Source: Spirochaeta isovalerica (lineage in GTDB: Bacteria; Spirochaetota; Spirochaetia; DSM-2461). Taken from it: DNA of 64,000 nt. Positions 42,512 to 51,946 of this stretch are shown here, one piece after another. The translations under genes were made by a program, and so were the position numbers. The DNA lies in NCBI RefSeq assembly GCF_014207565.1, contig NZ_JACHGJ010000009.1:109407-173406 (forward strand), written 5' to 3'. Position 1 is the stretch's first letter. The number at the start of each line of letters is the position of its first letter. Under the pieces are notes generated by a model, which saw only the letters and a list, made by a program, of their open reading frames with translations, searched no databases and was not told the origin of the DNA.

Positions 42512-43435
42512 TTACTTTACATGAGATGTCTCTTTTTCAGGCCTTTTACGACCGGGAATTTTCCACTGTCCCGATATAGTGATGAACAATCCGGTCAAAA
42601 TTATTGGCGCGACCAGGAGAAAGCTTCTGCCGGGAACCTCTCTCAGTATAAAAAAAGCCATGATTCCGGCATAAATAAACTGAGTCGTATGAAACACGGA
42701 AACGATCTGCCCCCGAAGATGTTTCATAGCCAGATTGAAAATGCTGTGCCCCCCGATTGTGGACAGCAGGGAGAGTCCGAAAATGGCTATTACATCATGA
42801 GCGGTCCAGTTTAAAAATGACGCTCCGGTGAATATGGCAACTATCAGGCAGAACAGACCTCCTACAAGATACAGCGGCACCATATAGCGCCAGAGACCGG
42901 TCATCCTCTTTTTGGCATAGACCTGGTACAGAGCAAAGGTTAACATGGCGCTGAAAATAACCAGATCCCCCAGAAAATACTGACGATCCATACTGAAATC
43001 ACCCCGGGCAAGGAGAAAGCACCCCAATATGGCTATAAGACTTCCAAGAACTTCCAGAAAATTTACCCGCTCTTTTGCTGAAAAGTATATAAAAAACGGT
43101 GTGGCAACTGGGGTGAGATTGACTATAAGTGATGCATTGGCCGCCGGAACGAGCCTCGCCCCGTATATCCAGGTTATAAAATGAATCCCCAGCAGTAAGC
43201 CGGGAACCAATACGGGCTTAATCTCAGCCGGGGAAAAAGGGACGACATCCTTATGGTCCCGCTTAAGTTCCCGGAAATAAAATGGAAGAAGAAACACAAC
43301 CGCAACCAGCATGCGAAAAGAAGCCAGCAAAATGGGATCGATTGAGGATAAACGTATAAAAACGACAGAAGCCGATGCCAGGATTTCTCCTCCCAGCAGT
43401 ATCATCAGCATTGGTATTTTAGGGATATCTCTCAT
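42512..43435 (-). CDS. EamA/DMT-family transporter
   Basis: 307 residues with ten predicted membrane segments in two EamA repeats (for example MLMILLGGEILASASVVFI, LLGIHFITWIYGARLVPAANASL, and SLLSTIGGHSIFNLAMKHL in the second half). The ATG at 43435 is chosen because GAGGAAATTAC precedes it and the frame further upstream is unrelated sequence. Likely a metabolite or amino-acid exporter; substrate unknown. Isolated between the YesM kinase gene and a transposase remnant. Confidence 0.85.
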   Translation of the reverse strand: MRDIPKIPMLMILLGGEILASASVVFIRLSSIDPILLASFRMLVAVVFLLPFYFRELKRDHKDVVPFSPAEIKPVLVPGLLLGIHFITWIYGARLVPAANASLIVNLTPVATPFFIYFSAKERVNFLEVLGSLIAILGCFLLARGDFSMDRQYFLGDLVIFSAMLTFALYQVYAKKRMTGLWRYMVPLYLVGGLFCLIVAIFTGASFLNWTAHDVIAIFGLSLLSTIGGHSIFNLAMKHLRGQIVSVFHTTQFIYAGIMAFFILREVPGRSFLLVAPIILTGLFITISGQWKIPGRKRPEKETSHVK

Positions 43436-43496
43436 GTAATTTCCTCTGATCCTTAAAGTAAATGATAAAAAAAACTCCCTTATCCCGGAGATGATA

Positions 43497-43678
43497 TTAT
43501 AAGCGCCTGACAGTAACTGCCAGACGAATTTCCTGTTCATAATATACCATTTCAAACTCTTGTGGAGAAATATATCCCAGAAGTAAGGTGATCGGTTTAT
43601 TATGGTACCAGTCCAGGAATGGTTTAGAGGAATCCTGCAGAAGTTGAGAAGATCGAAATACTCTATTTGACGATAGAA
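43497..43678 (-). pseudogene. Transposase 3' remnant (integrase core C-terminus)
   Basis: A frame different from the transporter's reads PFLDWYHNKPITLLLGYISP followed by QEFEMVYYEQ and a stop at 43497-43499. The W/F-YN-x-x-R/K-P...LGYxSPxEFE pattern is that of the C-terminal end of IS3/IS481-type transposases. There is no start and the catalytic DDE part is missing, so this is a fossil insertion. Its upstream end abuts the hybrid-kinase promoter region. Confidence 0.5.
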
Positions 43679-43712
43679 TATCCGTAACATAGAATTCAGA
43701 TAGGGTTAATTC

Positions 43713-46118
43713 ATGATAAAGAAAGTGATTTTAGTGAACGCTGAAGACTCTACCGCCTCTGACTCGAAATTAAAAGATCTGCTCGAATCAAATGGATACA
43801 CTGTTAAAAAAGTGAAACCAGGTGAAGAAGTTGAAACATTTCAAAAAGAGACTGATAGCGATGTCTCACAAGTTTTATTGAGCTCCAGAGACTTTGAACA
43901 ATTCAGAATGTACCGGAAGCTGATAGAAAACTCACGGGATATGCTTTACAGAATGTCTTTGCCCGAAGGCATATATGAATATGTCAGCCCTGCTTCAACC
44001 GAAATAACAGGTTATACACCGGAAGAGTTTTACAACAACCCGTTATTAATAGAGAGAATGATTCATCCGGATTGGAAAAATTACTTATACAAAAAAATGG
44101 ATGAGCTGCTAGCGGGAAAAATCAACCGAACCTATGAATATCAGATTATTTGCAAAAATAATGAAATGAAGTGGATCAATCAGAGGAACAGGCTGATTAA
44201 AGATAACAACGGTTTGCCTGTTGCTATTGAAGGTCTTGTGACAGATGTTACAGAGCGGAAAAACGAAGAAGAAAAATACCGGAAATTAACAGAAACCCTG
44301 CAGGAAGGTCTCTGGCAGTTAGATAAAGACAGCAATACCGTTTATGTAAACAGCAAAATGGCTGAGATTCTGGGCTATTCAATCAATGAAATGCTGGGCA
44401 GACACCTCTTTTCTTTTATGGATGAAAAAGGAGTTGAATATGCCACAGAATTGTTAGCCCGCAGAAAGCGTGGATTACAGGATCAACACGATTTCGAGTT
44501 CATGAAAAAAAACGGAGAACGGGTTTATCTGTTACTTGAAACAACGCCTGTCTTCGATCAGAAAGGAAATTATAATGGCGCGCTGGCTTCTGTTATTGAT
44601 ATAACGAAACGGAAAGAAGCGGAAAAAGCTCTAAGGGAAAGCGAAGAGAGATTCAAAGCTCTTCATAACGCATCATTTGGGGGGATAACCATACATGACA
44701 AAGGGATTATTCTCGAATGCAATCAGGGGCTTTCTCAAATAACCGGTTATACCTATGAAGAACTGATCGGAATGAACGGGTTGCTGCTGATTGCAGAAGA
44801 AACACGGGATTTGGTGTTGAAAAACATCAACTCAGGGTATGAAAAGGCTTATGAAGCAATAGGAGTCCGAAAGAGCGGAGAGAAGTATCCAATAAGGTTG
44901 GAAGCCAGGCAGGTTCCCTATAAGGGAAAAAACGTCCGCGTTGTTGAATTCCGGGATATTACAGACAAAAAGAAAACTGAATTCGAGCTTCTGAAAATGG
45001 AGAAACTGAGGAGTCTAGGAGACCTGGCCGGAGGTATAGCACACGATTTCAACAATCTTCTAACAGGCATTTATTCAAATGTATCCATCGCTTTATTGAA
45101 ATTGGATAAAAACCATCCAGCATATACATACCTGTTAAAAACAGAAGAATCGATTGAACGGTCTAGAAAACTGACGGGACAGCTTCTGACTTTTGCAAAA
45201 GGAGGGCAACCGGTAAAGAAGAAGACCGACCTGGTCAAACTCATTAAGGAGACGGTTCTTTTTGATTTATCGGGCAGTAATCTTCAACCGGTCTTTACAT
45301 ATTCGGAAAAAGAATCCATAGCCGAAGTTGACATAGGGCAGATCGAACAGGTCATATCCAATCTTGTCATCAATGCCAAGCAGGCAACACCGGGAGGTGG
45401 TTCTCTATTTGTCTCTATCGAGCGCTGTATAATAGGTGAAGATGACATTCCGGAATTGCAACCGGGTGATTACTGGAAGATATCAATAAAGGATGAGGGG
45501 ACCGGGATACCCTTTAAATATCTCGATAAAATTTTCGATCCCTACTTTACAACAAAAGAGGCCGGCCATGGTCTTGGTCTGGCTACAATTTACTCAATTA
45601 TAAAAAAACATGATGGACATATAGAAGTCTCATCAGAAGTGGGAAGAGGTACTTCGTTCTCCTTTTATTTACCCTCGCTGGGGCAGAGCCATGCCGCTGA
45701 AGAGGACAAAACCGGCTCAACGGAAATGGTTCCGGAAAAGAATGTCAGAGTTCTGATTATGGATGATGATGAAATTATCAGGGAGACTTTATCGGAAACT
45801 ATCGCCTTACTGGGCCATGAAACTGAAGTGGCAGCCGACGGGGATGAGGCTATCGCAAAATACAAAGAAGCATTTGCCAGAAATAGACCTTATGAAATTA
45901 TTATAATGGATTTAACCATTCCCGGCGGAATGGGAGGTAAAGAAGCTCTTATTGAAATCCAGAAAATAAATGAAAACGCCAAAGTTATCGTTTCCAGCGG
46001 TTATTCAGCCAGCCAGGAATTAGCTGATTATGAGGCTTTAGGGTTTATCGATATAATTGAAAAACCCTACACAATGTCAAGAATAAAAGACGTGCTGAAC
46101 AGGGTATTACCTCTGTAG
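43713..46118 (+). CDS. PAS-rich hybrid histidine kinase with C-terminal receiver
   Basis: 801 residues, no membrane segment. Order: short degenerate receiver-like start (1-55, VILVNAEDSTASDSKLKDLL, no usable acceptor Asp), PAS at about 65-180, 185-300 and 305-425, HisKA with His444 in LAGGIAHDFNNLL (NtrB-like box), ATPase (NLVINAKQATPGGG, DEGTGIPFKYLDKIFDPYF), and receiver with Asp733 in IIIMDLTIPGG. No output domain, so phosphate passes to another protein. A bidirectional terminator follows. The N-terminal stub looks like a decayed receiver. Confidence 0.92.
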   Translation: MIKKVILVNAEDSTASDSKLKDLLESNGYTVKKVKPGEEVETFQKETDSDVSQVLLSSRDFEQFRMYRKLIENSRDMLYRMSLPEGIYEYVSPASTEITGYTPEEFYNNPLLIERMIHPDWKNYLYKKMDELLAGKINRTYEYQIICKNNEMKWINQRNRLIKDNNGLPVAIEGLVTDVTERKNEEEKYRKLTETLQEGLWQLDKDSNTVYVNSKMAEILGYSINEMLGRHLFSFMDEKGVEYATELLARRKRGLQDQHDFEFMKKNGERVYLLLETTPVFDQKGNYNGALASVIDITKRKEAEKALRESEERFKALHNASFGGITIHDKGIILECNQGLSQITGYTYEELIGMNGLLLIAEETRDLVLKNINSGYEKAYEAIGVRKSGEKYPIRLEARQVPYKGKNVRVVEFRDITDKKKTEFELLKMEKLRSLGDLAGGIAHDFNNLLTGIYSNVSIALLKLDKNHPAYTYLLKTEESIERSRKLTGQLLTFAKGGQPVKKKTDLVKLIKETVLFDLSGSNLQPVFTYSEKESIAEVDIGQIEQVISNLVINAKQATPGGGSLFVSIERCIIGEDDIPELQPGDYWKISIKDEGTGIPFKYLDKIFDPYFTTKEAGHGLGLATIYSIIKKHDGHIEVSSEVGRGTSFSFYLPSLGQSHAAEEDKTGSTEMVPEKNVRVLIMDDDEIIRETLSETIALLGHETEVAADGDEAIAKYKEAFARNRPYEIIIMDLTIPGGMGGKEALIEIQKINENAKVIVSSGYSASQELADYEALGFIDIIEKPYTMSRIKDVLNRVLPL

Positions 46119-46122
46119 AAAA

Positions 46123-46155
46123 AAGGCTGATTGCTCCCGGGGAACAATCAGCCTT
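46123..46155. terminator. Bidirectional intrinsic terminator
   Basis: AAGGCTGATTG and CAATCAGCCTT form a perfect 11-bp stem with a CTCCCGGGGAA loop. On the minus strand it is followed by TTTTTTC, on the plus strand by TT then mixed bases. It lies between the convergent hybrid kinase (stop 46118) and binding-protein gene (stop 46163) and serves both. Confidence 0.93.
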
Positions 46156-46162
46156 TCCATCT

Positions 46163-47431
46163 TTATTTTACGGCTTTAGCCCATGTCTTATCGAGTCTCT
46201 CGATAATCTCATCCTGACTGACTTCTTTCAGATAATAACTTTGAAGCAGCTGTGCCGTTTCGTCAGTTACCGCTCCCGGTAAGGATAGATCCAGATACGC
46301 ATATCCTTCTGCAACATAGGAAAGCGCTTCTTCAATCCAGGGAAAGATTTCATAGTCATGGTATGATGTAACGGGATTGAACTTCAGTTCCTCAAACAAC
46401 GCTGCCGAATCCTCCTTATCGAGAATGTAGTTCATCAGATCTTCAGCTACATCCTTGTTTTCACATTCGGGAGAAAGGGCCAGAGACGTTGAAGTGGCCA
46501 GGTTGATCATGGCGCTGTTTCTGTCTTCGCTAACGGGAAGGGGGGCCACGCCGAAGTTCATATCAGGGTTGACTTCAAGAATGGATTCAGCCATCCAGGG
46601 GCCCTGAACCCACATGGCAGCCTCGCCTTTGGCAAAGCTGGTCGAACCGGCCATGCTACCCACTTCAAAGGGATTTTCCGTACCGTTGGCCATAATCACA
46701 TCAATGATTTCAAAGACCTGTCTGACTTCTTCATAGGAGGCGCTGCCACTGTTCATTCTTTCAACGAAATCGGTAACATCGGAGCTGACCACACCACCGA
46801 GAGACAGAGCCATCATCAGCTGGGGAATCCACGATTCCTGGAATGCCAGAACGAAAGGTGTAACGCCGGCAGTCTGGAGGGCAGCAGTTACTTTTTCCAT
46901 TTCGCTGACGGTTCGAGGAGGAGTCAGCCCAAGCTTATTGAATATATCCTTGTTATAGAGGTAACCCCATGAGAGGCTTTCCAGAGGAAGAGCCAGCACT
47001 TTTCCATCTTTGGATACAGTATTTTTTACTCCATCGAAAAGTTCTCCGGCAAAGTCCATTTCTGAAAGATCTTCCATATAACCGGCTTTGTAAAAGGTCG
47101 GAATATCGGCAATGGCATGAAGAGTATAAATATCAGGAGCATCGCCCGAAGCAAATCTCGTTTTCAGAATCTGACCGGCCTGATCGGCATTAGGCATTTC
47201 CAGCTTGATGTTGACATCGATGTTCTTCTCAGCCAGCTCTTTAGCTTTGAACTGCTCGAAATAAGCTTCGAATTGCTCCTGAAACCGGGGAAAACTCATA
47301 AAGACCTTCAGTTCCACTTTCCGGACATCCTTTCCGCCGGATTCGGCATCCTGATTTCCCGAAGCCATACATACAGTTGCGGCTAACAATCCGAGGACAA
47401 TAGAGATAAACATTGTTTTTGTCTTTTTCAT
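46163..47431 (-). CDS. Extracellular solute-binding protein family 1 (sugar ABC)
   Basis: 422 residues. Signal peptide (MKKTKTMFISIVLGLLAATVCMA), mature part starting near SGNQDAE; the Cys before MAS is a poor lipobox (TVC). CUT1-type features: LALPLESLSWGYLYNKDIFNKLG and FAKGEAAMWVQGPWMAESI. It is the last gene of the unit 53651-46163, 85 bases after the regulator gene, so it may have its own promoter, and ends in a strong terminator. Presumed ligand: the beta-glucan oligosaccharides handled by the GH5 enzyme. Confidence 0.9.
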   Translation of the reverse strand: MKKTKTMFISIVLGLLAATVCMASGNQDAESGGKDVRKVELKVFMSFPRFQEQFEAYFEQFKAKELAEKNIDVNIKLEMPNADQAGQILKTRFASGDAPDIYTLHAIADIPTFYKAGYMEDLSEMDFAGELFDGVKNTVSKDGKVLALPLESLSWGYLYNKDIFNKLGLTPPRTVSEMEKVTAALQTAGVTPFVLAFQESWIPQLMMALSLGGVVSSDVTDFVERMNSGSASYEEVRQVFEIIDVIMANGTENPFEVGSMAGSTSFAKGEAAMWVQGPWMAESILEVNPDMNFGVAPLPVSEDRNSAMINLATSTSLALSPECENKDVAEDLMNYILDKEDSAALFEELKFNPVTSYHDYEIFPWIEEALSYVAEGYAYLDLSLPGAVTDETAQLLQSYYLKEVSQDEIIERLDKTWAKAVK

Positions 47432-47516
47432 AACAACTCCTTTTTCCTGTTTTTTATATTAATACAGGAGCGGGAACCGGAAAGATATGACCGATCTTAA
47501 CATAGGCTTTTGCATT

Positions 47517-48584
47517 TTATTGACTACCACGCATCTTTCCCGGGGGGCTTCCGAAATGCTTCTTGAAGACTCTGTAGAAATAAGCCAGGTCCGTATAGCC
47601 GCAGAGAAAGGCGACCTGTTTGATCTCCAAACCCTCATCGACAATCAGGATCTTTGCGTGATCCATTCTCAACGCGGTTATGTAATCATTCAAAGTCACT
47701 CCAAATGATTTCTTAAAAGACCGGCTCATATGCTCTTTCGTTACCAGAAACAGTCTGGAAACCGACTCGAGGGTAATCTGCTCCCGATAGTATCGGTCAA
47801 TATGATCCCTGACCTCGGAAAGATCGAGCGATCCTTTGCGGGACTGGTAGTCCTCAATCAGATCTATTGCTTTTCCATAGAGATTACCGATCAGCGTAAA
47901 GACATCTTCCTGCCCGCGTTGTATCTTTTCGGGACGGAGAGATTCGAGCGAACGGGAATCGAGACCGAAACGTGAGGTAAACTCTTCAAGCATCACAATA
48001 AAGTCATGGAATATTCTGTCCAGAGATTCTTTATCTGCAGAAGAGAGATTATCGGGAAAGAGCGATTTCTTCAAAAGAAAAAGCCCGTCATTCACAGACT
48101 GTCTATCCAGTTCGAGCAGATGGGAGAAGATGCGATTCCGGTATTCGATGTACTCGTTCAGTCTGGCGGAATTGCTGAATACCAGAGTCTGCTCCTGAAG
48201 CAACCGGCTTTTCAACTCCCCGGTACATTTTTCCAGAGTGGTGTTGAGCTGATCGCGGTCCACCGGTTTCAGGAGATAGTCGACCGCCCCCGACCGCAAA
48301 GCCTGCTGAAGATAGTTGAAGTCGTCATAGCCGCTCAGCACGATTATCTTAACCTCGGGAAATCGGACCTCCAGCTCTCTGAGGAACTCATCCCCATCCA
48401 TGCCGGGCATCCGCATATCCGTAAGGGCAATGGCGGGATTCAGGCTCTCGATCATCAACATGGCCTGGGAAGCATCTTCCGCCTCGCCGGCCAGCTGGAG
48501 ATCCAGCCTGTTCCACTCGATCAGAGATATGACAAGCTGTCTCGACCAGGGCTCGTCATCTATTACCAGAACTTCAAAAGCCAT
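47517..48584 (-). CDS. YesN-type response regulator with AraC DNA-binding domain
   Basis: 355 residues: receiver (VLVIDDEPWSRQLV, Asp in AIALTDMRMPGMDG, Lys in LLKPVDRD), a helical linker of about 100 residues, and AraC domain (ITLESVSRLFLVTKEHMSRSFKK, then EIKQVAFLCGYTDLAYFYRVFKKHFG). It follows the kinase stop directly and is expected to activate this transporter/GH5 operon, possibly at the promoter at 53681-53709. Confidence 0.93.
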   Translation of the reverse strand: MAFEVLVIDDEPWSRQLVISLIEWNRLDLQLAGEAEDASQAMLMIESLNPAIALTDMRMPGMDGDEFLRELEVRFPEVKIIVLSGYDDFNYLQQALRSGAVDYLLKPVDRDQLNTTLEKCTGELKSRLLQEQTLVFSNSARLNEYIEYRNRIFSHLLELDRQSVNDGLFLLKKSLFPDNLSSADKESLDRIFHDFIVMLEEFTSRFGLDSRSLESLRPEKIQRGQEDVFTLIGNLYGKAIDLIEDYQSRKGSLDLSEVRDHIDRYYREQITLESVSRLFLVTKEHMSRSFKKSFGVTLNDYITALRMDHAKILIVDEGLEIKQVAFLCGYTDLAYFYRVFKKHFGSPPGKMRGSQ

Positions 48585-50267
48585 TTACTCTTCTCCCCGT
48601 TTATCCGGAAGCCTGATGACTATGCGCGAGCCCTGTCCCGGAGAACTGAATATCTTCAATCCATAGTCTTTCCCGAAATGGAGTTTCAACCGGGTATCGA
48701 CATTCTTCATTCCGATATGACTTTCCGCCGTGTTTTTAATGATATTTTTCTCAAAGAGAAGCGCTCTCTGTCTGTGAAGCGCAGCGCTTTCCATCCCGAC
48801 GCCGTCATCACTGATGAGCAGCAGGACGCCGCGCTTTTTCCTTACAGCTCTGACATTGATATTCCACTTTCCCGGCTTGGGCTGCAGACCGTGTTCAAAG
48901 GCGTTTTCAATTATGGGCTGAAGAGTAAACTGGGGAATCAGAACATCCCGGACCGAATCATCGATCCGGATTCCGACTGTACAGCGTCCTTTAAATCGCA
49001 TTTCCTGTATTACCAGATAGTTTTCTATATGTTTCAGCTCCTTTTCCAGAGGCACCAGTTCCCCTTCGCTGGCTGTTGTGTAGCGAAACAAATCGCCCAC
49101 GGCCTTGGAAATCTGATAGATCTCCGGAGCCTCTTTGGCCATAGCCATGCCGCCGATAAGCTGAAGGGTATTGTAGAGGAAATGGGGATTGATCTGGGCA
49201 TGAAGAGCATTGAGCCTGGCATTCCTCAGATCGATCTCCCGCTGATATTCTTTCTCCACGAGATCGCGCATACGCATCATCAAAGTGTTGTACCCCTCTT
49301 CCAGAAGACCGACTTCATTGTGTCGATTGACCTTCAGATGCTCAAAGTCGAGAAGTGATGTCTCCTCCATGGTTCTGGCCAGATTGACAATAGGTTTGCT
49401 TATCTGCATAGAAAAGAGTATGGACAGAAGGACTGTGGCCAGAATCAGAATACCCCCTGTCAGTAGTCCGGCTGCGAGAATTCTTCTGGAACTGGCATCG
49501 ATGACTTCAACAGGCAGAGTTTTGATAATTGTCAGCCGCTCTTTATAAAGTTTTTTCGCGAAAACAAGAGATGTTCCGTCTCTGAAAAGCGGAACATCAT
49601 CGGCGAAATATTCGACAGAGTCTAACCAGCCCAGAGTCTCACCGGAAAGAATCGAGACCGGAGATCCGGCGAGAAGCTCTCCCGCTTCGTTTAGCAGCAG
49701 GACATGGCCCTCATCATCAGGCCTGAGAATATTCATTACGAAATCGATAACATCCTCATCTATTCTGACAGCCATTCCTCCGAGGAGTCTCCGCTCCATA
49801 AAAGTATTGATGCTGTGCAGGGCGTAGACCGATCCCGAAACCTCTTCCAGACGGAGACTGACCGGTCCATTTAAAATGGGAGTCCATTTACCACTTCGTA
49901 TATCCGGCCTGGAGATACGGCCGCTCGTAAGGGCATTGACAGAGATCTCCTCTCCGGAGGAATGGATGTAGAGATCCAGATTATCAATCATCCGCGAATG
50001 GGTATAATATGCGGAGATAAGCCGTTTCTGCGTATCGAGAATCGTCACCTCATCGGCTTCCTTTTCGACAGCTTTGATAATCAGTTCATCGATCTGGAGA
50101 GAATAGAAGAGATCATCAAAGCGAAGAATCAATTCTTCCAGATACTGACCCGCCCAGTTAACCCGTGTTCTGGAACCGGCGATTATCTCCTTTTCCACAG
50201 AAGAGAGGGTATTGTCGGCTGCGGTCCATGTCAAAATCAGAACGGGGGCGATGGCCAGACAGACCAT
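48585..50267 (-). CDS. YesM-type sensor histidine kinase, start uncertain
   Basis: At least 560 residues: membrane segment (VCLAIAPVLILTWTA) at the N-terminus, periplasmic sensor, second segment (RILAAGLLTGGILILATVLLSILFS), HAMP, His box ALHAQINPHFLYNTLQ, ATPase IIENAFEHGLQ and DDGVGM. The first ATG (50267) gives no basic n-region. The frame stays open upstream through RFYRQLSIRSRLLLI, back past the GH5 stop, with no ATG/GTG/TTG; CTG (50297) or ATA (50321), the latter with a G-rich ribosome-like site, are alternatives. Non-canonical initiation coupled to GH5 translation is likely. Confidence 0.88.
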   Translation of the reverse strand: MVCLAIAPVLILTWTAADNTLSSVEKEIIAGSRTRVNWAGQYLEELILRFDDLFYSLQIDELIIKAVEKEADEVTILDTQKRLISAYYTHSRMIDNLDLYIHSSGEEISVNALTSGRISRPDIRSGKWTPILNGPVSLRLEEVSGSVYALHSINTFMERRLLGGMAVRIDEDVIDFVMNILRPDDEGHVLLLNEAGELLAGSPVSILSGETLGWLDSVEYFADDVPLFRDGTSLVFAKKLYKERLTIIKTLPVEVIDASSRRILAAGLLTGGILILATVLLSILFSMQISKPIVNLARTMEETSLLDFEHLKVNRHNEVGLLEEGYNTLMMRMRDLVEKEYQREIDLRNARLNALHAQINPHFLYNTLQLIGGMAMAKEAPEIYQISKAVGDLFRYTTASEGELVPLEKELKHIENYLVIQEMRFKGRCTVGIRIDDSVRDVLIPQFTLQPIIENAFEHGLQPKPGKWNINVRAVRKKRGVLLLISDDGVGMESAALHRQRALLFEKNIIKNTAESHIGMKNVDTRLKLHFGKDYGLKIFSSPGQGSRIVIRLPDKRGEE

Positions 50268-50317
50268 AATAAGAAGAAGCCTCGATCTGATGCTCAGTTG
50301 CCTGTAAAATCTGATAC

Positions 50318-51946
50318 TTATTCCCCCTTTACCGGAATTATAGAGATTCTTTCAATCTGTACCGGATTATCACAAGCCGTCAACTTTATTTTACACCTTC
50401 CCCTCTCAAGCCGGAAAACAAGGGGAACCTTAACTTCCGTCCAGTCGTCGGAAGCCGTGCAGACAGCTTCGAGAAGAGGAGATTCAATCGATAATTTTAT
50501 CGAAGCCGTTTCTTCGACTCCACGGATTTTCAAAACAAACTCAAAGTCATTCATTTCCAGGGGACTGTCAGCCAGGAAGTCATATAAGATCCAGTCCTTT
50601 TCATCTAGCCGGATATACATCCAGTCATCTTCTCCCCATGGTTCTCCGCCGCTATGATTGAAATCGACAGAATTTCTCTTACCCGAGGTAAAGCCTATAG
50701 GAACCGCTTCACTGTCTCTGAAACCGATGGCCTGCTGTCTCAAATTCTTATGAATGGAATAAGCTTTGGCGGGACCACAATTGCTGTAAAAAACCGCCGG
50801 TATTCTCACCGGAGGTCGTCTCAACAGCGACCATACCACAGACCGCCTGTAAAGGCATTTATCGATAGGCAGAGAAGAGAGAAAACCCCAAAGAACTGTC
50901 TCGGCGAGTTCACGATCAGGCTTTTCTCCTCCTTCGAGATAGGTAACGAGACAGTCCCAATTCTCAGGTTTCACTATGGAACAGGGGGAATTATCCCTCT
51001 CCATTTTTTTCCAGGTCCAGAAATTCCAGGAGATATCCAGATCCTCGAAGAGCTGAAAAGCGCCGCTGTACCAATCGCAGTTGTTCTCTCCCCCCTCTCC
51101 CATAAAAATAGGAACATCAAGCTCTTCCCTTTTTTCAAGGTAGGGCTTTAGACTTTCCCTGTCGGGACTGTTCCAGTATTTATGAAACTGAAGCATAAGA
51201 TTATCATCGAGTCTTTCCGTAAAAATTGACCAGTCTGTAGCCCAGTGAACCCCTTCGAGAATAATCATATGCCTTGTATCAACTTCACGGATAGCCCTGA
51301 TGATATCTCTGTAAAGGGGCATAACTTTGTCGTTGTAATCGCTGAACCACTCAGGCAGCGGTTCGTTCAGCAGATCGTAACCGGCTACGATCCATTCATC
51401 GCGATAGCGGAGCGCCAGTTCCCTCCAGAGCCTAACAGTTTCCCGGGCATGTGATTCATCCATGAAAAGTTCAGGCTGATCCTTTTCAGAGTCGTCGATA
51501 TTGGTTCCCGTCTGACCTCCCGGTGCGCCGTGCAGATCGAGAATGACATAAAGGCTTTGCTCTCTACACCATTCGATCAGCTTATCGACCCGCTCAAGAG
51601 ATTCAGATCCTCTCTGCAGATATCTGTAACTCAAAGGGAGACGGATAGAGTTGAATCCTTCCTCACGAATCCGCCTGATATCCTCTTCACTTATGAAGCT
51701 GTCGAAGTATGTTCTCCAGAACTCGCCAGCCTTATCGGAACCGATAAGTTCCAGGATCATTTTCTCAATTCGTCTTGGACGGTCTCCCTGGTCAGGAAAG
51801 CACCACATATACCCTTCGGGTAGAAACCAGCTTCCGAGACCTACGCCCCTCAGGAGGATCTCGCAGCCCCTGCCGTTGATAGTCTTTTTTCCCGAAGCCG
51901 AGACAAAGCCCTCAACATCTCTATTGAATTCAATCACACCTTTCAT
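50318..51946 (-). CDS. Glycoside hydrolase family 5 (cellulase-like), cytoplasmic
   Basis: 542 residues without a signal peptide. A GH5 barrel occupies about 1-350: GVGLGSWFLPEGY, SIRLPLSYRYL, YVILDLHGAPGGQTG, YDLLNEPLPEW (acid/base Glu of NEP), HMIILEGVHWATDW, and nucleophile Glu in PIFMGEGGENNCDWY. A beta-rich C-terminal domain (about 390-542) of unknown type follows. It should cut imported beta-glucan oligosaccharides inside the cell, being encoded between permease and kinase genes with overlapping ends (ATGA with malG-type). Confidence 0.88.
   Translation of the reverse strand: MKGVIEFNRDVEGFVSASGKKTINGRGCEILLRGVGLGSWFLPEGYMWCFPDQGDRPRRIEKMILELIGSDKAGEFWRTYFDSFISEEDIRRIREEGFNSIRLPLSYRYLQRGSESLERVDKLIEWCREQSLYVILDLHGAPGGQTGTNIDDSEKDQPELFMDESHARETVRLWRELALRYRDEWIVAGYDLLNEPLPEWFSDYNDKVMPLYRDIIRAIREVDTRHMIILEGVHWATDWSIFTERLDDNLMLQFHKYWNSPDRESLKPYLEKREELDVPIFMGEGGENNCDWYSGAFQLFEDLDISWNFWTWKKMERDNSPCSIVKPENWDCLVTYLEGGEKPDRELAETVLWGFLSSLPIDKCLYRRSVVWSLLRRPPVRIPAVFYSNCGPAKAYSIHKNLRQQAIGFRDSEAVPIGFTSGKRNSVDFNHSGGEPWGEDDWMYIRLDEKDWILYDFLADSPLEMNDFEFVLKIRGVEETASIKLSIESPLLEAVCTASDDWTEVKVPLVFRLERGRCKIKLTACDNPVQIERISIIPVKGE

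Noticed and set aside
43436..43690. N-terminal extension of the DMT transporter
   Set aside because: The extension is not membrane-like and contains transposase-derived sequence in another frame; ATG 43435 has a good ribosome site and gives the normal EamA N-terminus.
48006..49358. 450-codon open frame opposite the GH5-linked kinase and regulator genes
   Set aside because: Covers the ends of two well-supported minus-strand genes, is rich in His/Gln/Arg typical of antisense frames, and has no start signal.
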